From an uncultured Clostridium sp. (GTDB lineage Bacteria > Bacillota > Clostridia > TANB77 > CAG-508): a stretch of 64,000 bases of DNA. Location: contig URWN01000005.1 of the NCBI GenBank assembly GCA_900551615.1, forward strand, positions 1 to 64,000. The letters are read 5' to 3'. A program made the translations under genes and the position numbers. A model generated the notes under the pieces. That model was not told the DNA's origin and did no database searches. It saw only the letters and a list, made by a program, of their open reading frames with translations. Shown here piece by piece: positions 27,158 through 36,307 of this stretch; positions within the stretch are counted from its first letter, which is position 1, and each line of letters starts with the position of its first letter.

Positions 27158-29224
27158 TTATTTGACAAATAAACTTCTTATTTTCTTTATTACATAATGG
27201 CTTCCACCACTACTATTATTTTGAGTATTTTCTACCATTCCTATAATAAGCATATCATCTACATTTGAATTGTTAGCAGAATAATCAACTGTAAAGCAGT
27301 CAAACCATCCTAATGTACCACTTTCTGTATCTGTACTTGAATTTTTAAGTTCCGCTGTTCCAGTTTTTCCAGCAATTGTAACACCTGGTACTTTCATATC
27401 ATTTGCTGTTCCTTCTGGATTTTCTACAACTTGAATTAAGTCATTTTTTACAGTATTTGCAGCATCTGATGTAAATACATTTTCCTTTAAATATGTTCTT
27501 TTCATTTTATTTTCATTTTTATATTCTATAAATGGTTTTACCATATTTCCATTATTCGCAAATGCTGAGTAAATAGATGCCATATGTATTGGATTTACCA
27601 ATATGTCACCTTGGCCATAGCCTGAATCTGCTAATTTCTTTTCATTCATATCTACTTTTTCTGAATTTGAATATTGTGATTTTTTAAATGTTAATGGAAA
27701 TTCTATTGTTTTATCAATATCTTCATTAAATCCTAGTTTATCTAATCCTGAGCAGAAAGTATCTTTTCCAATTTGCATAGCAGCTTGACCAAAGAATATG
27801 TTGTCAGAGTGTATTAATGCATTTGCTATATTTTTTTGTCCATTATATGCAGTTAATGTTGTTATATAAACATCTCCCCAACTTGAATTTTTTTGCCATT
27901 TTAACCCTGAATAATTAAATGTTGTATCTGTTGATAGTTTTCCACTTGTTAGACCTATTGCAGCAGTTATTGGTTTAAATGTTGAACCTGGGCAATAGCT
28001 TTGTAAAAATCTATTATATAATGGTTTATTTGCATCATTATTTAATTCATCCCATTTTTCTGATGTCATTCCTAATACAAAATCGTTTGAGTTATATGAT
28101 GGTGTACTTACTGTTGCAAGTAATTCCCCTGTTGTAGGATTCATTATTACAAAAAAACCTTTATCTGTTTTCATTTGATCATATAGATTTTTTTGTATTA
28201 AACTATCTATTGTTAGTTTTACATCTGTTCCATCCTTTTTATCTTGTTTTGCCAACGTTTTTAACTTATTTCCATTTTCATCAGCTATATAGATTTCTGT
28301 TCCATCTATACCTCTTAATGTATCTTCATATGCTTGTTCTAGTCCAGCTTTGCCTATTATACTACTTGAATTATATCCTTTTCCTTCTTTTTGTTTTAAT
28401 TCTTCTGCACTTATAGCTTGCACATATCCAATTAAATGTGCAGCCTCTTCACCTAATGGATATACTCTTGCATCAACACTTGTTATTTTTATTCCTGATA
28501 TTTCTAGCAATTTGTCTTTTAATTCTGTATTATCTGCTGAAACTTTTTTTATTGGCACAAATGTGTCATCCTTAACATATGATGCTGATATTTGTTTATT
28601 TATGTAATCTGTTGAAACACCTGTTAATTCTGATATTTTATTTATGTTTGTTTCTTTATTTTCTCCTAGTTTGCCTGGTACAATTCCAACACTTGAAATA
28701 CTACCATTTTCAGCAAGTTTTTCTCCATTTCTGTCAAGAATCTCTCCTCTTTTTGCTGATAATGTAGAAACTCTTACTTTGTCAGTACTTCTTAACTCTG
28801 GAAAAATCATACTAGAAGTCCAACTTATTTTATATTCTTTATTTTCTTTTACTAATTTTGCCGTATTCGTAAAATTTATTGTTCCCGCTGATGTTGACAT
28901 GCTTTCATCATATTTTATATTATATGTTTTCCCATCTTTTGTAGTTTCAGATGGTGTTATTTTTATATCGTATGCATCAATTCCTTTATATATATTTTTA
29001 TTTCTTTTAGCAAAATCTTCTTGTGATATTTGTGTTTTTGAATTTTCTGAAATCATATTATACATTTCTTCGTATTTTTGCTCATTTAATAATGATATGT
29101 ACTCACTTAATGCTTCTTCAGGTTTTGGTGCATTTTTATTTATTATTATAAATGCTCCTCCTGCAATAATTGCTATTGCTACTATTATTACTATTGCAAC
29201 TATTATTATTTTTTTATTTTTCAT
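27158..29224 (-). CDS. Class B penicillin-binding protein (MecA_N-type transpeptidase)
   Basis: 688 residues from the ATG at 29224, which has AGAGGAG at good spacing; the in-frame ATG at 29233 lies too close to that site. There is one N-terminal helix (residues 5-27), then an NTF2-like MecA_N domain to about 145 and a dimerisation domain to about 330. The transpeptidase follows with active-site STFK, HSDN as the SxN motif and AGKTGTAEL as KTG. It cross-links peptidoglycan outside the membrane. MecA_N PBPs include low-affinity, beta-lactam-tolerant forms, so reduced susceptibility is possible but not shown. It sits between two palindromic repeats. Confidence 0.92.
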   Translation of the reverse strand: MKNKKIIIVAIVIIVAIAIIAGGAFIIINKNAPKPEEALSEYISLLNEQKYEEMYNMISENSKTQISQEDFAKRNKNIYKGIDAYDIKITPSETTKDGKTYNIKYDESMSTSAGTINFTNTAKLVKENKEYKISWTSSMIFPELRSTDKVRVSTLSAKRGEILDRNGEKLAENGSISSVGIVPGKLGENKETNINKISELTGVSTDYINKQISASYVKDDTFVPIKKVSADNTELKDKLLEISGIKITSVDARVYPLGEEAAHLIGYVQAISAEELKQKEGKGYNSSSIIGKAGLEQAYEDTLRGIDGTEIYIADENGNKLKTLAKQDKKDGTDVKLTIDSLIQKNLYDQMKTDKGFFVIMNPTTGELLATVSTPSYNSNDFVLGMTSEKWDELNNDANKPLYNRFLQSYCPGSTFKPITAAIGLTSGKLSTDTTFNYSGLKWQKNSSWGDVYITTLTAYNGQKNIANALIHSDNIFFGQAAMQIGKDTFCSGLDKLGFNEDIDKTIEFPLTFKKSQYSNSEKVDMNEKKLADSGYGQGDILVNPIHMASIYSAFANNGNMVKPFIEYKNENKMKRTYLKENVFTSDAANTVKNDLIQVVENPEGTANDMKVPGVTIAGKTGTAELKNSSTDTESGTLGWFDCFTVDYSANNSNVDDMLIIGMVENTQNNSSGGSHYVIKKIRSLFVK

Positions 29225-29245
29225 AAAATACATCTCCTCTTTAGA

Positions 29246-29330
29246 ACTTGTCAAAAGGGACGCCCTTTTTTGACAAGTTTATAATAATATTATTTTTAAT
29301 ACTTGTCAAAAAGGGGCGTCCCTTTTGACA
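29246..29330. repeat. REPIN-like doublet: two GGGACG hairpin repeats in inverted orientation
   Basis: Unit 1 (29246-29278) is itself a hairpin, with ACTTGTCAAAA and its complement around GGGACGCCC. Unit 2 (29302-29330) is nearly the exact reverse complement of unit 1 (core GGGGCGTCCC). The two face each other across a 23-bp spacer. This is the geometry of REPIN doublets. It fills the gap between the PBP start and the thioredoxin stop. Confidence 0.7.
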
Positions 29331-29331
29331 T

Positions 29332-29637
29332 TTAAAATAAACTTAAAAGTTCTTCTTTATCCCTTAATCCTACTAATCTTTTCTCTTCTTTTCCATTTTT
29401 GAAAACTATCAAAGTAGGAATACTCATAACATTATATTCAACTGCAATATCTGAATTTTCGTCAACATTGATTTTTCCCACTTTAGCTTTTCCTTCTAAT
29501 TCTTTTGCCAATTCTTCTATTACTGGTGACATTGCATTACATGGTCCACACCAATCTGCATAAAAGTCAACCAGTACTGGTTTTTCTGAATTTAAAACCT
29601 CTTCTTTAAAATTTTCTGAACTTAATTTTAGTTTCAT
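29332..29637 (-). CDS. trxA: Thioredoxin
   Basis: A 101-residue single-domain thioredoxin with DFYADWCGPCNAM carrying the redox WCGPC at about residues 29-33, cis-Pro in SIPTLIVF, and the terminal helix. It reduces protein disulfides in the cytoplasm, using electrons from thioredoxin reductase, which is encoded directly upstream in the same direction. Length and motifs are fully normal. Confidence 0.95.
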   Translation of the reverse strand: MKLKLSSENFKEEVLNSEKPVLVDFYADWCGPCNAMSPVIEELAKELEGKAKVGKINVDENSDIAVEYNVMSIPTLIVFKNGKEEKRLVGLRDKEELLSLF

Positions 29638-29699
29638 TACAATTCCTCCTTTTAATATTTTTATCTTTGATTATTACATTATAAACAATCTAATAACCA

Positions 29700-30573
29700 T
29701 TATTTTAAAACTGCAAGACCTGCCTTAGTCCCTTCATATACAGCTTTTGAAATTTGATATAATCCTCCTGTACAATCTCCGCAAGCAAATAATCCTTTTA
29801 TTGATGTTTGCATATTATCATATACTACAATTTTATCATTTTCTATTTTTGCTCCAAGTTTTTTTGCAAAATCTGTACTTCCTGCAACGCCTTGTGCAAT
29901 AAATATTCCATCTATTTTCATTTTTGTATTATCATCAAAATCAATTTCTTCAACTTTAGTTTCTCCGTTTTATTTCTTTTATTTCTTTTGTATTTACATC
30001 AACATTTTCTGTTCTATATTCTGGGGCTTGTCTACCATTTGTTAATATAGTTATCGATTTTGCGATATTTTGCAAATCCATTGCTTCTGATATTGCATAA
30101 TCTCCATTTCCAATTACAGCAACATCTTTATTTCTATAAAAAAAGCCATCACAAACTGCACAATAACTAATGCCTTTACCCTCATATTCATCTATATTTT
30201 TTATATTTGGTTTACTCTTTTTGTTTCCAGTTGCCAATATAACTGCTTTTGCTTCAAATTCATTGTTCAATGTTTGAACTTTAAATATTTGCTTTTTATT
30301 ATCTATATTACTATTCAAATAATCAATCTGAATATTAGTAACTTCGTCCTTTACAATTTCTGCTCCTATATTTTTAGCCTGTCTAATTCCTATATTGTAC
30401 AATTCTTCTCCACTTATACCATTTTCAAATCCATAATAATTCTCTATTTTTTTTGACTTTTCTAATGTTGATTTTTCTTTATATATTATTAATGTTTTCA
30501 AGTTTCTTCTTAGTGTATATAAACTTGCTGATATCCCCGCTGGTCCAGCACCTACAATTATAACATCATACAT
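29700..30573 (-). pseudogene. trxB: Thioredoxin reductase, split by a single-base frameshift
   Basis: Frames 30573-29956 and 29921-29700 join into a roughly 290-residue flavoprotein if one C is removed near 29971 (minus-strand context AAAACGGAGAA). N-terminal FAD motif GAGPAGISAS, redox-active CAVC in YCAVCDGFF, and C-terminal GLFACGDCTGG are all present. The pyridine nucleotide region reads VIGNGDYAISEA instead of the usual GGGDSA, and the HRR motif for NADPH is not seen. The enzyme may therefore use another donor, as in ferredoxin-dependent flavin thioredoxin reductases. As thioredoxin reductase is normally needed, a consensus error is as likely as a real mutation. Confidence 0.82.
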
Positions 30574-30595
30574 TGGTTTCTCCTTTTAAAACTCA

Positions 30596-31210
30596 TTATT
30601 TAACAATAATTCCTAATAATTTAGATAGTTCAACAGCCTGAAATTGGTTAACAATTATTCCTTTTAAATCTTCTTTATCTACTACTATACCATCAATATT
30701 ACAAGTTGAAACATCTATACCTCTTAAATTTGTTCTAAACATTTGAGTTCTATACAATTCACATTCATTAAATTTAACATTTTTTAATTTACATTCTCCA
30801 AAGGATGACAAACTTAAATTATTTTCCTTGAAAATTGTATCTTTTATATTAGAATTTGATAAATTTGAATACTCTAAATTTGATTCATTTATTTTCGTTT
30901 TGTAAATACTTGTATCTACAAACTTTGTACCCACAAATTTACAATTTAAAAATTCACACTCAACAAAATTTGATTCACTAAAATCAGAATTTGAGAAGTC
31001 ACAGTCTTTGAAGATTACATTTGTAAAATATATATTTATAAATTTTGATTCTAAACATTTACAACTTTCAAAAATGCAATTTGTAATTTCAATTTTTTCT
31101 GTAATTATATTTTCTACACAATTTTTAAATTTATATCCTCGTATATCATTTTCTTGATTTATTTCTTTAATTATTATATTTTCTATTTCTTCTGTTTCTT
31201 TGTAGTTCAT
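30596..31210 (-). CDS. Pentapeptide-repeat protein
   Basis: 204 residues, mostly tandem five-residue repeats of the A/C/S-D/N-L/F-x-x type. Clear runs include FKDCDFSNSDFSESNF and NLEYSNLSNSNI, spanning residues about 25-175, which should fold as a right-handed beta-helix. Qnr-like members mimic DNA and protect gyrase, but many have no known role. The repeats here are Cys- and Asn-rich. It follows trxB upstream and dgkA downstream at short spacing, so it may be co-transcribed. Function unknown. Confidence 0.85.
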   Translation of the reverse strand: MNYKETEEIENIIIKEINQENDIRGYKFKNCVENIITEKIEITNCIFESCKCLESKFINIYFTNVIFKDCDFSNSDFSESNFVECEFLNCKFVGTKFVDTSIYKTKINESNLEYSNLSNSNIKDTIFKENNLSLSSFGECKLKNVKFNECELYRTQMFRTNLRGIDVSTCNIDGIVVDKEDLKGIIVNQFQAVELSKLLGIIVK

Positions 31211-31219
31211 ATTTTCTCC

Positions 31220-31576
31220 TTAAAATATCAAAAGTATCTTTGGAACAAATATTATTAATCCAATAATTGCTGATGCAATTGCGGATACTAAAACTGCTCC
31301 TGCAGCAACATCTTTAGCAATTTTTGCTTGTTCATTTTTTTCTTTTGTTATTAAATCTACTGTATTTTCAATTGCAGTATTTATCAATTCCATTGATATT
31401 ACTAATCCAAATAAGATTATACAAATTATCCATTCTGCTTTACTTATTTTTAACATTATTCCAAATATTATTACAAGTATCATTATTGTTATATGTATTT
31501 TCATATTTTGTTCTTCTTTTATTCCTGTATATATTCCATCAAATGCATATTTAAAACTTTTTAACAATTTTTTCAT
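31220..31576 (-). CDS. dgkA: Diacylglycerol/undecaprenol kinase
   Basis: A 118-residue integral membrane kinase. The family signature ELINTAIENTVDL lies near residue 62, with three helices (about 30-50, 55-72, 93-117) and an amphipathic N-terminus (LLKSFKYAFDGIYTG). In Gram-positive bacteria the enzyme phosphorylates undecaprenol, recycling the lipid carrier for peptidoglycan and polysaccharide synthesis. This fits the many envelope genes of the window. Confidence 0.92.
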   Translation of the reverse strand: MKKLLKSFKYAFDGIYTGIKEEQNMKIHITIMILVIIFGIMLKISKAEWIICIILFGLVISMELINTAIENTVDLITKEKNEQAKIAKDVAAGAVLVSAIASAIIGLIIFVPKILLIF

Positions 31577-31659
31577 TTTTCAAATTTAATCCCTTCTGAA
31601 TTTAAAATTTCTTTCACATACATTTTACTAAACTTCTTTTTATTTATCAATAGCTAAAC

Positions 31660-31688
31660 CTAAAAAAAGAGCGGTTAGTTCCACTCTT
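31660..31688 (-). terminator. Intrinsic terminator after the hemolysin III gene
   Basis: AAGAGTGG and CCGCTCTT pair around a 6-base loop on the minus strand (31688-31667) with one G-T pair and are followed by seven T residues. It lies downstream of the stop at 31741. Confidence 0.85.
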
Positions 31689-31740
31689 ATTCACTATATT
31701 CTACATAAAGCTACAAATACTATTAAAAATAATATTTTAA

Positions 31741-32415
31741 CTAAATAACATACAACAATATACAGAAAAATTGTAATATACTACCTAACAATATGAATAA
31801 ATGGAATATTGAATGCATGTATCTTTTCTTTCTTCCTAACCCATATAATATAGCTCCAACTGTATAAGCAATGCCACCTGAAACCAATAACACAAGACCT
31901 GGTATACCTAATAATTTTGGTAAAAGTTTAGCTGTAAAAATAATGCACCAGCCCATTCCTAAATAACAAATCATTGAAAATACTTTATATTTTTTTATAT
32001 CTACTGCATTTAATGTTATTCCTAAAATTGCAATTGCCCATATAATTCCGAAAATAGTCCAGCCAAGAACTGCATTATATTCCCTAAATGTTACTAAACA
32101 AAATGGAGTATATGAACCTGCAATTAATAAAAATATTGAACAATGGTCTAATATTTGAAAAACTTTCTTTGCTTTTCTTTCAGGTTTTAGTCCATGGTAT
32201 ATACTAGACATTGTATATAAAATTATCATCATTACACCATATATTGAACTACTTACAACACCATATCCATTATGATGAATTGCAGCAAATACAATACATA
32301 AAACTAATGCTACTATTCCAAAACTTCCTCCCACTATATGTGAGGTCATATTAAAAATTTCTTCACCTTTTGTGTAATCTGGTAAAATTCTATCTTTTAA
32401 TTTTGTTCTTGTCAT
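31741..32415 (-). CDS. Hemolysin III / PAQR family membrane protein
   Basis: 224 residues with seven predicted helices. PAQR family residues are visible: GEEIFNMTSHIVGG near residue 17, SSIYHGLKPERKAKKVFQILDHCSIF (split here as SSIYHGL and LDHCSIF) near 75-93, and HSIFHLFILLG near 203, which provide the metal-binding Ser, Asp and His set. Members are intramembrane hydrolase-like proteins; the hemolysin name comes from one Bacillus protein. The start has AAGGAGTGG upstream and lies 10 bp after the amylase stop. Confidence 0.9.
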   Translation of the reverse strand: MTRTKLKDRILPDYTKGEEIFNMTSHIVGGSFGIVALVLCIVFAAIHHNGYGVVSSSIYGVMMIILYTMSSIYHGLKPERKAKKVFQILDHCSIFLLIAGSYTPFCLVTFREYNAVLGWTIFGIIWAIAILGITLNAVDIKKYKVFSMICYLGMGWCIIFTAKLLPKLLGIPGLVLLVSGGIAYTVGAILYGLGRKKRYMHSIFHLFILLGSILQFFCILLYVI

Positions 32416-32425
32416 TTTCCACTCC

Positions 32426-33868
32426 TTACTTTTTTATCCAGACAGATACACTTCTTGATTTAACACCAAAATTTCCGCATCCGTCTTCATCTATTGTAAC
32501 TTCTTCCTCGCAATTCCCAAGGCCATCAATATATGTCTCACCTATATTTTGAGGTCCAATATACATTCTTTTGTATCCATCACCTGCATTAGAAATTACA
32601 ACTGCCAAACTAGAATTAATATGTTCATCGTCTCCTTCTTGTGTCCAACCTATATAATTATTATGGTCAAAATAATCATGTTGTAAACCATAAGACCTAT
32701 CTTTCCTTATCAACATCAATGTTTTCAAATCATTTACTGGTTCAATATTGTCATGTTCTATTCCATAGTAATCTCCATAAAATACGCAAGGATATCCATC
32801 ATTTCTTAGTAATATAATTGAATATGCTATTGATTTAAACCATCCTTGTATAAAACTTTGTAATGCTTGCCCTGGCTGTGTGTCATGGTTATCCACAAAT
32901 GTTACCGCCATACAAGGATTTTCCTTTACTAATGTATGCTCTAATATTTTTGACATATCATAATTAGGATCATTTGAAGCATTATAAAAATTATAATGTA
33001 ATGGAACATCAAATAATGATATTTTTCCTTCTGTTGAAGTTATATATCTATGTAACTTATTTACATCTGCTGCCCAATATTCACCAACTGCAAATAATTC
33101 TTTTTTACTTTCATCTCTTAATGTTTGTATCCATTTTTCATAAAAATCTGCATCTATATGTTTTACAGCATCTAGTCTAAATCCATCTACTTTAGTTAAA
33201 TCTAAATACCATTTACCCCAGTCAGTACATTCTTTTACAACTCTTGGATTTGAAAAATCTAAATCTGCTCCCATTAAATAATCAAAATTACCAAACTCTT
33301 CATCAACCTCTGCACCCCATTTTTTATCAATAAATTTGAATATTGCATTTTCTCCTGTTTGGTTATTATAGTCTATTCCGTCAAAATCTGTCCAGTTCCA
33401 TTCAAAATCTGAATATTTATGTTTTCTTCCCGGAAATGTGAATTTTGTTGCTACTTTTACTGTTTCTTTTTGTGAAGTCTCAATGTTATGATTTGACCAA
33501 TCAACTTTTGTTGCTGGTATTGTTTGAAGTGCATCTGCTCCCATTTTATGATTTAAAACAATATCTGCATAGCTTTCTATTCCTGCTTGTTTTAATGCTA
33601 CTATCGCTTCCAAATATTCATCTTTTGATCCATATTTTGTTTTTATTGTACCTTTTTGATTAAATTCTCCTAAGTCATATAAATCATATACTCCATATCC
33701 TACTTCATCTTTTCCACCTATTCCTTTGTATGCTGGCGGTAACCACATTGCTGTTACTCCTAAGTCTGCTAATTTTTCTGCGTTTTCTTTTACTTGATTC
33801 CATAAATTTTGTTTGCAATCCATATACCATTCAAAGTATTGCATTATTATTCCATTAATTTTTTTCAT
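32426..33868 (-). CDS. Cytoplasmic alpha-amylase (GH13)
   Basis: 480 residues without a signal peptide. GH13 regions in order: DIVLNHKMGAD (region I), VDGFRLDAVKHI with the nucleophile Asp (II), ELFAVGEYW with the acid/base Glu (III), and TFVDNHDTQPGQ with the third Asp (IV). This layout and the opening NGIIMQYFEWYM are those of intracellular amylases such as E. coli AmyA. It hydrolyses alpha-1,4 glucans or imported maltodextrins. A TATAAT box occurs upstream near 33910 on the minus strand. Confidence 0.95.
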   Translation of the reverse strand: MKKINGIIMQYFEWYMDCKQNLWNQVKENAEKLADLGVTAMWLPPAYKGIGGKDEVGYGVYDLYDLGEFNQKGTIKTKYGSKDEYLEAIVALKQAGIESYADIVLNHKMGADALQTIPATKVDWSNHNIETSQKETVKVATKFTFPGRKHKYSDFEWNWTDFDGIDYNNQTGENAIFKFIDKKWGAEVDEEFGNFDYLMGADLDFSNPRVVKECTDWGKWYLDLTKVDGFRLDAVKHIDADFYEKWIQTLRDESKKELFAVGEYWAADVNKLHRYITSTEGKISLFDVPLHYNFYNASNDPNYDMSKILEHTLVKENPCMAVTFVDNHDTQPGQALQSFIQGWFKSIAYSIILLRNDGYPCVFYGDYYGIEHDNIEPVNDLKTLMLIRKDRSYGLQHDYFDHNNYIGWTQEGDDEHINSSLAVVISNAGDGYKRMYIGPQNIGETYIDGLGNCEEEVTIDEDGCGNFGVKSRSVSVWIKK

Positions 33869-34061
33869 TTGATTACCTTCTTTTTCTTTTGATTTTTTAC
33901 TTTTGATATTATATCATTATGAGTTTTAAAAATCTAGTATTTTCATTTTTTACTTTAAAACTATACTAAATGGTCACTATAATTTAATCAGTAAATTATT
34001 TAAAATAAAAAAATCAAAATATAAATTTCAAACAATTATTTCAAAAATTTATATAAAAGCA

Positions 34062-34091
34062 TTTACTTTTTTATGTTCACTATGCTATAAT
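34062..34091 (+). promoter_or_regulatory. Promoter of the small gene at 34148
   Basis: TTTACT at 34062-34067, 18-bp spacer, TATAAT at 34086-34091 preceded by TGC. A short hairpin, AAAAGC/GCTTTT near 34120-34135, sits just before the GAGGAA ribosome binding site. Confidence 0.65.
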
Positions 34092-34147
34092 ACTTAAAGT
34101 AACTCGTAAATTTAGGTCTAAAAGCAAGTGCTTTTGAGGAATTCATT

Positions 34148-34426
34148 ATGGGATTATTAAAAAAGAAAAAAAAGTATAAAGGTCACTTAGTTATCGAAGA
34201 CAATAACCTTGAAGCAGCAAAAGGCAAAGATGTATTGGAGCAAACATCCAATGGTAATATTATAATTCGTCATTATGATGAAAATGGTGTTGCAGACAAC
34301 AATTATCGTGAAATTGATTTGGCCCATTGTCCAAACAATATTATGAAAGGAATCCACAAACAAGTTGGTGGAAAGGATTTCTTAATATCTGAATCATCAT
34401 TAGAGCTAATTTTAGAACTATCCTAG
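34148..34426 (+). CDS. Small conserved-looking protein of unknown function
   Basis: 92 residues beginning with a lysine-rich stretch (GLLKKKKKYKGHL) and continuing as a mixed alpha/beta sequence with no signal peptide or membrane helix. Promoter, ribosome binding site (GAGGAA) and a strong terminator directly after the stop show that it is a real monocistronic gene. I do not recognise the family. The small size and basic N-terminus would suit a nucleic-acid or ribosome-binding role, but that is only a guess. Confidence 0.6.
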   Translation: MGLLKKKKKYKGHLVIEDNNLEAAKGKDVLEQTSNGNIIIRHYDENGVADNNYREIDLAHCPNNIMKGIHKQVGGKDFLISESSLELILELS

Positions 34427-34450
34427 TTGACCTAAAAACAAACTGAAAAG

Positions 34451-34477
34451 AAGCCAAAATATTTTGGCTTTTTTTCA
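34451..34477 (+). terminator. Intrinsic terminator
   Basis: AAGCCAAAAT at 34451-34460 pairs perfectly with ATTTTGGCTT at 34461-34470 and is followed by a run of T residues. It closes the small gene ending at 34426. Confidence 0.9.
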
Positions 34478-34558
34478 GCTTTTCTCTTCCTATTTCCAAC
34501 AAAATATGATAAAATAACTCCAGTTTATATATCAAAAGAAAAATTAGGAGGAATTATT

Positions 34559-34807
34559 ATGGAATTTAATAAATGTAGTAGATGTGGAAATTTTTATGTA
34601 TCAAATGACAATGTATGCCCTAAATGTAGTGCAAAAGACAACTTAGAATTTTCAACTTTTAAATCATATGTAGAAGAAAACGGTTTAACACAAAATTTAG
34701 ATACTATATCTGGTGCAACTGGAATTACAGTAAAAAACATAAATAGATTTTTAAATTACTCTGAATTTACTGAACAATTTAAAAACAACAAAAATATAAA
34801 ATTATAA
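34559..34807 (+). CDS. Zinc-ribbon protein with degenerate HTH, YvyF-like
   Basis: 82 residues. Two CxxC pairs, CSRCGNFY at residue 5 and CPKCSAKD at residue 20, form a small zinc ribbon. The second half reads LDTISGATGITVKNINRFL, similar to the helix-turn-helix of the YvyF/TIGR03826 family of regulators. Strong AGGAGG binding site. It precedes tyrS by 85 bp in the same direction. Role unknown. Confidence 0.6.
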   Translation: MEFNKCSRCGNFYVSNDNVCPKCSAKDNLEFSTFKSYVEENGLTQNLDTISGATGITVKNINRFLNYSEFTEQFKNNKNIKL

Positions 34808-34892
34808 TAATATATTCAAGCAAAAATACTGATTTATAAATATTTTAGCATAAATCATAAATATATTATCTTTAGAAAGGACGATCTTAATA

Positions 34893-36104
34893 ATGACAAA
34901 TGTATTTAATATTTTAGAAGAAAGAGGATATATTGAGCAAATGACTCATCCTACAGAAATCAAGGAACTTTTTGGAAAAGAAAGTGTTCCATTTTATATT
35001 GGAATTGATCCAACAGCAGACAGTCTTCACGTTGGACACTTTGTTTCTTTAATGGTTGCAAGTCATATGCAAAAATGTGGACACAAACCTATCATATTAG
35101 TTGGTGGTGGAACTGCAACAATCGGTGACCCATCTGGTAAAACTGATATGAGAAAAATGATGACAAGAGAAACTATTGACCACAATGTTGAATGTATCAA
35201 AAAACAAATTGAAAAATTTATTAGTTTTGAAGGTGAAAATGCTGCAATTATAGTAAACAATGCAGATTGGCTTTTAGATTTAAATTTTGTTCAATTTATG
35301 AGAGATATTGGAAGCCTATTCTCTGTTAACAAAATGCTTGCAGCAGAATGTTACAAACAAAGAATGGAAACAGGTTTAACATTTTTTGAAATGAGTTATA
35401 TGCTTATGCAATCTTATGATTTTTTACATTTATATGAAACATATGGATGTAAACTAGAAATGGGTGGAAACGATCAATGGTCTAACATTCTTGGTGGTGT
35501 TGATTTAATTAGAAGAATTGGAAAAGATGATTCTTATGGTTTAACATTTAAGCTTCTTACAACAAAAGAAGGTAAAAAAATGGGTAAAACTGAAAAAGGT
35601 GCCCTATGGCTAGATCCAGAAAAAACTTCACCATATGAATTCTATCAATATTGGAGAAATATTGAAGATGAAAGCGTTGAAAACGTTTTAAAATTATTAA
35701 CATTCTTACCTATGGATAAAATAAAAGAACTTGCTTCTTTAAAAGATGAAAAAATAAACGAAGCTAAAAAAATTGCTGCTTTTGAAATCACAAAATTAGT
35801 TCATGGTGAAGAAGAAGCTAAAAAAGCTGAAGAAGCTGCTAATGCCCTATTTACTGGTAAAGGTAATTTAGATAATATGCCTACTGTTGAATTACAAAAT
35901 AAAAATATTTCAATTTTAGATGCTATTATTTTAACTGGTATTGCTCCTTCTAAAGGCCAAGCTAGAACTTTAATTAATCAAGGTGGTATTTCTTTGAATG
36001 ATAATAAAATTTCTGATGTGAACTATGTTCTTTCAGATGTTGATTTTAATGATGGTTATGCTATTTTGAAAAAAGGTAAAAAAGTGTTTTACAAATTAGT
36101 CTAA
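34893..36104 (+). CDS. tyrS: Tyrosyl-tRNA synthetase
   Basis: 403 residues. Class I synthetase with HIGH-type motif HVGHF at about residue 48, tyrosine-pocket residues around GGNDQWSNI (near 192), the KMGKT loop (near 229) and a C-terminal S4 RNA-binding domain (APSKGQARTLINQGGISLN). It charges tRNA-Tyr with tyrosine in the cytoplasm. I see no T-box in the 85-bp upstream gap. The stop codon forms part of the outer arm of the nested palindrome that follows. Confidence 0.97.
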   Translation: MTNVFNILEERGYIEQMTHPTEIKELFGKESVPFYIGIDPTADSLHVGHFVSLMVASHMQKCGHKPIILVGGGTATIGDPSGKTDMRKMMTRETIDHNVECIKKQIEKFISFEGENAAIIVNNADWLLDLNFVQFMRDIGSLFSVNKMLAAECYKQRMETGLTFFEMSYMLMQSYDFLHLYETYGCKLEMGGNDQWSNILGGVDLIRRIGKDDSYGLTFKLLTTKEGKKMGKTEKGALWLDPEKTSPYEFYQYWRNIEDESVENVLKLLTFLPMDKIKELASLKDEKINEAKKIAAFEITKLVHGEEEAKKAEEAANALFTGKGNLDNMPTVELQNKNISILDAIILTGIAPSKGQARTLINQGGISLNDNKISDVNYVLSDVDFNDGYAILKKGKKVFYKLV

Positions 36105-36307
36105 CAAAACGGGATTAAGGTGTTGCCACTCCAAAAATCCTTTTTTGTTTTATCAAAAGAGATTATTATATATTAATATTTCAGAAAAAATACTTCTTCG
36201 GGTCTTCCATTGGGACTTTTTCTTTAATATTAATATATAATAATCTCTTATAAAAAATATAAATGAAAACGTGATTTTAGGTGGTAATCCCTTAATCCCG
36301 TTTTGTT
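36103..36307. repeat. Nested 205-bp palindrome between convergent genes
   Basis: Outer arms 36103-36120 and 36290-36307 are a perfect 18-bp inverted repeat starting AACAAAACGGGATTAAGG; each overlaps a stop codon (tyrS and the UPF0182 gene). Inner arms 36157-36180 and 36226-36249 are a perfect 24-bp inverted repeat. Between outer and inner arms lies a GGGATT-type hairpin on the left. It could be a MITE-like insertion or a two-way terminator complex; no coding sequence lies inside. Confidence 0.75.
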
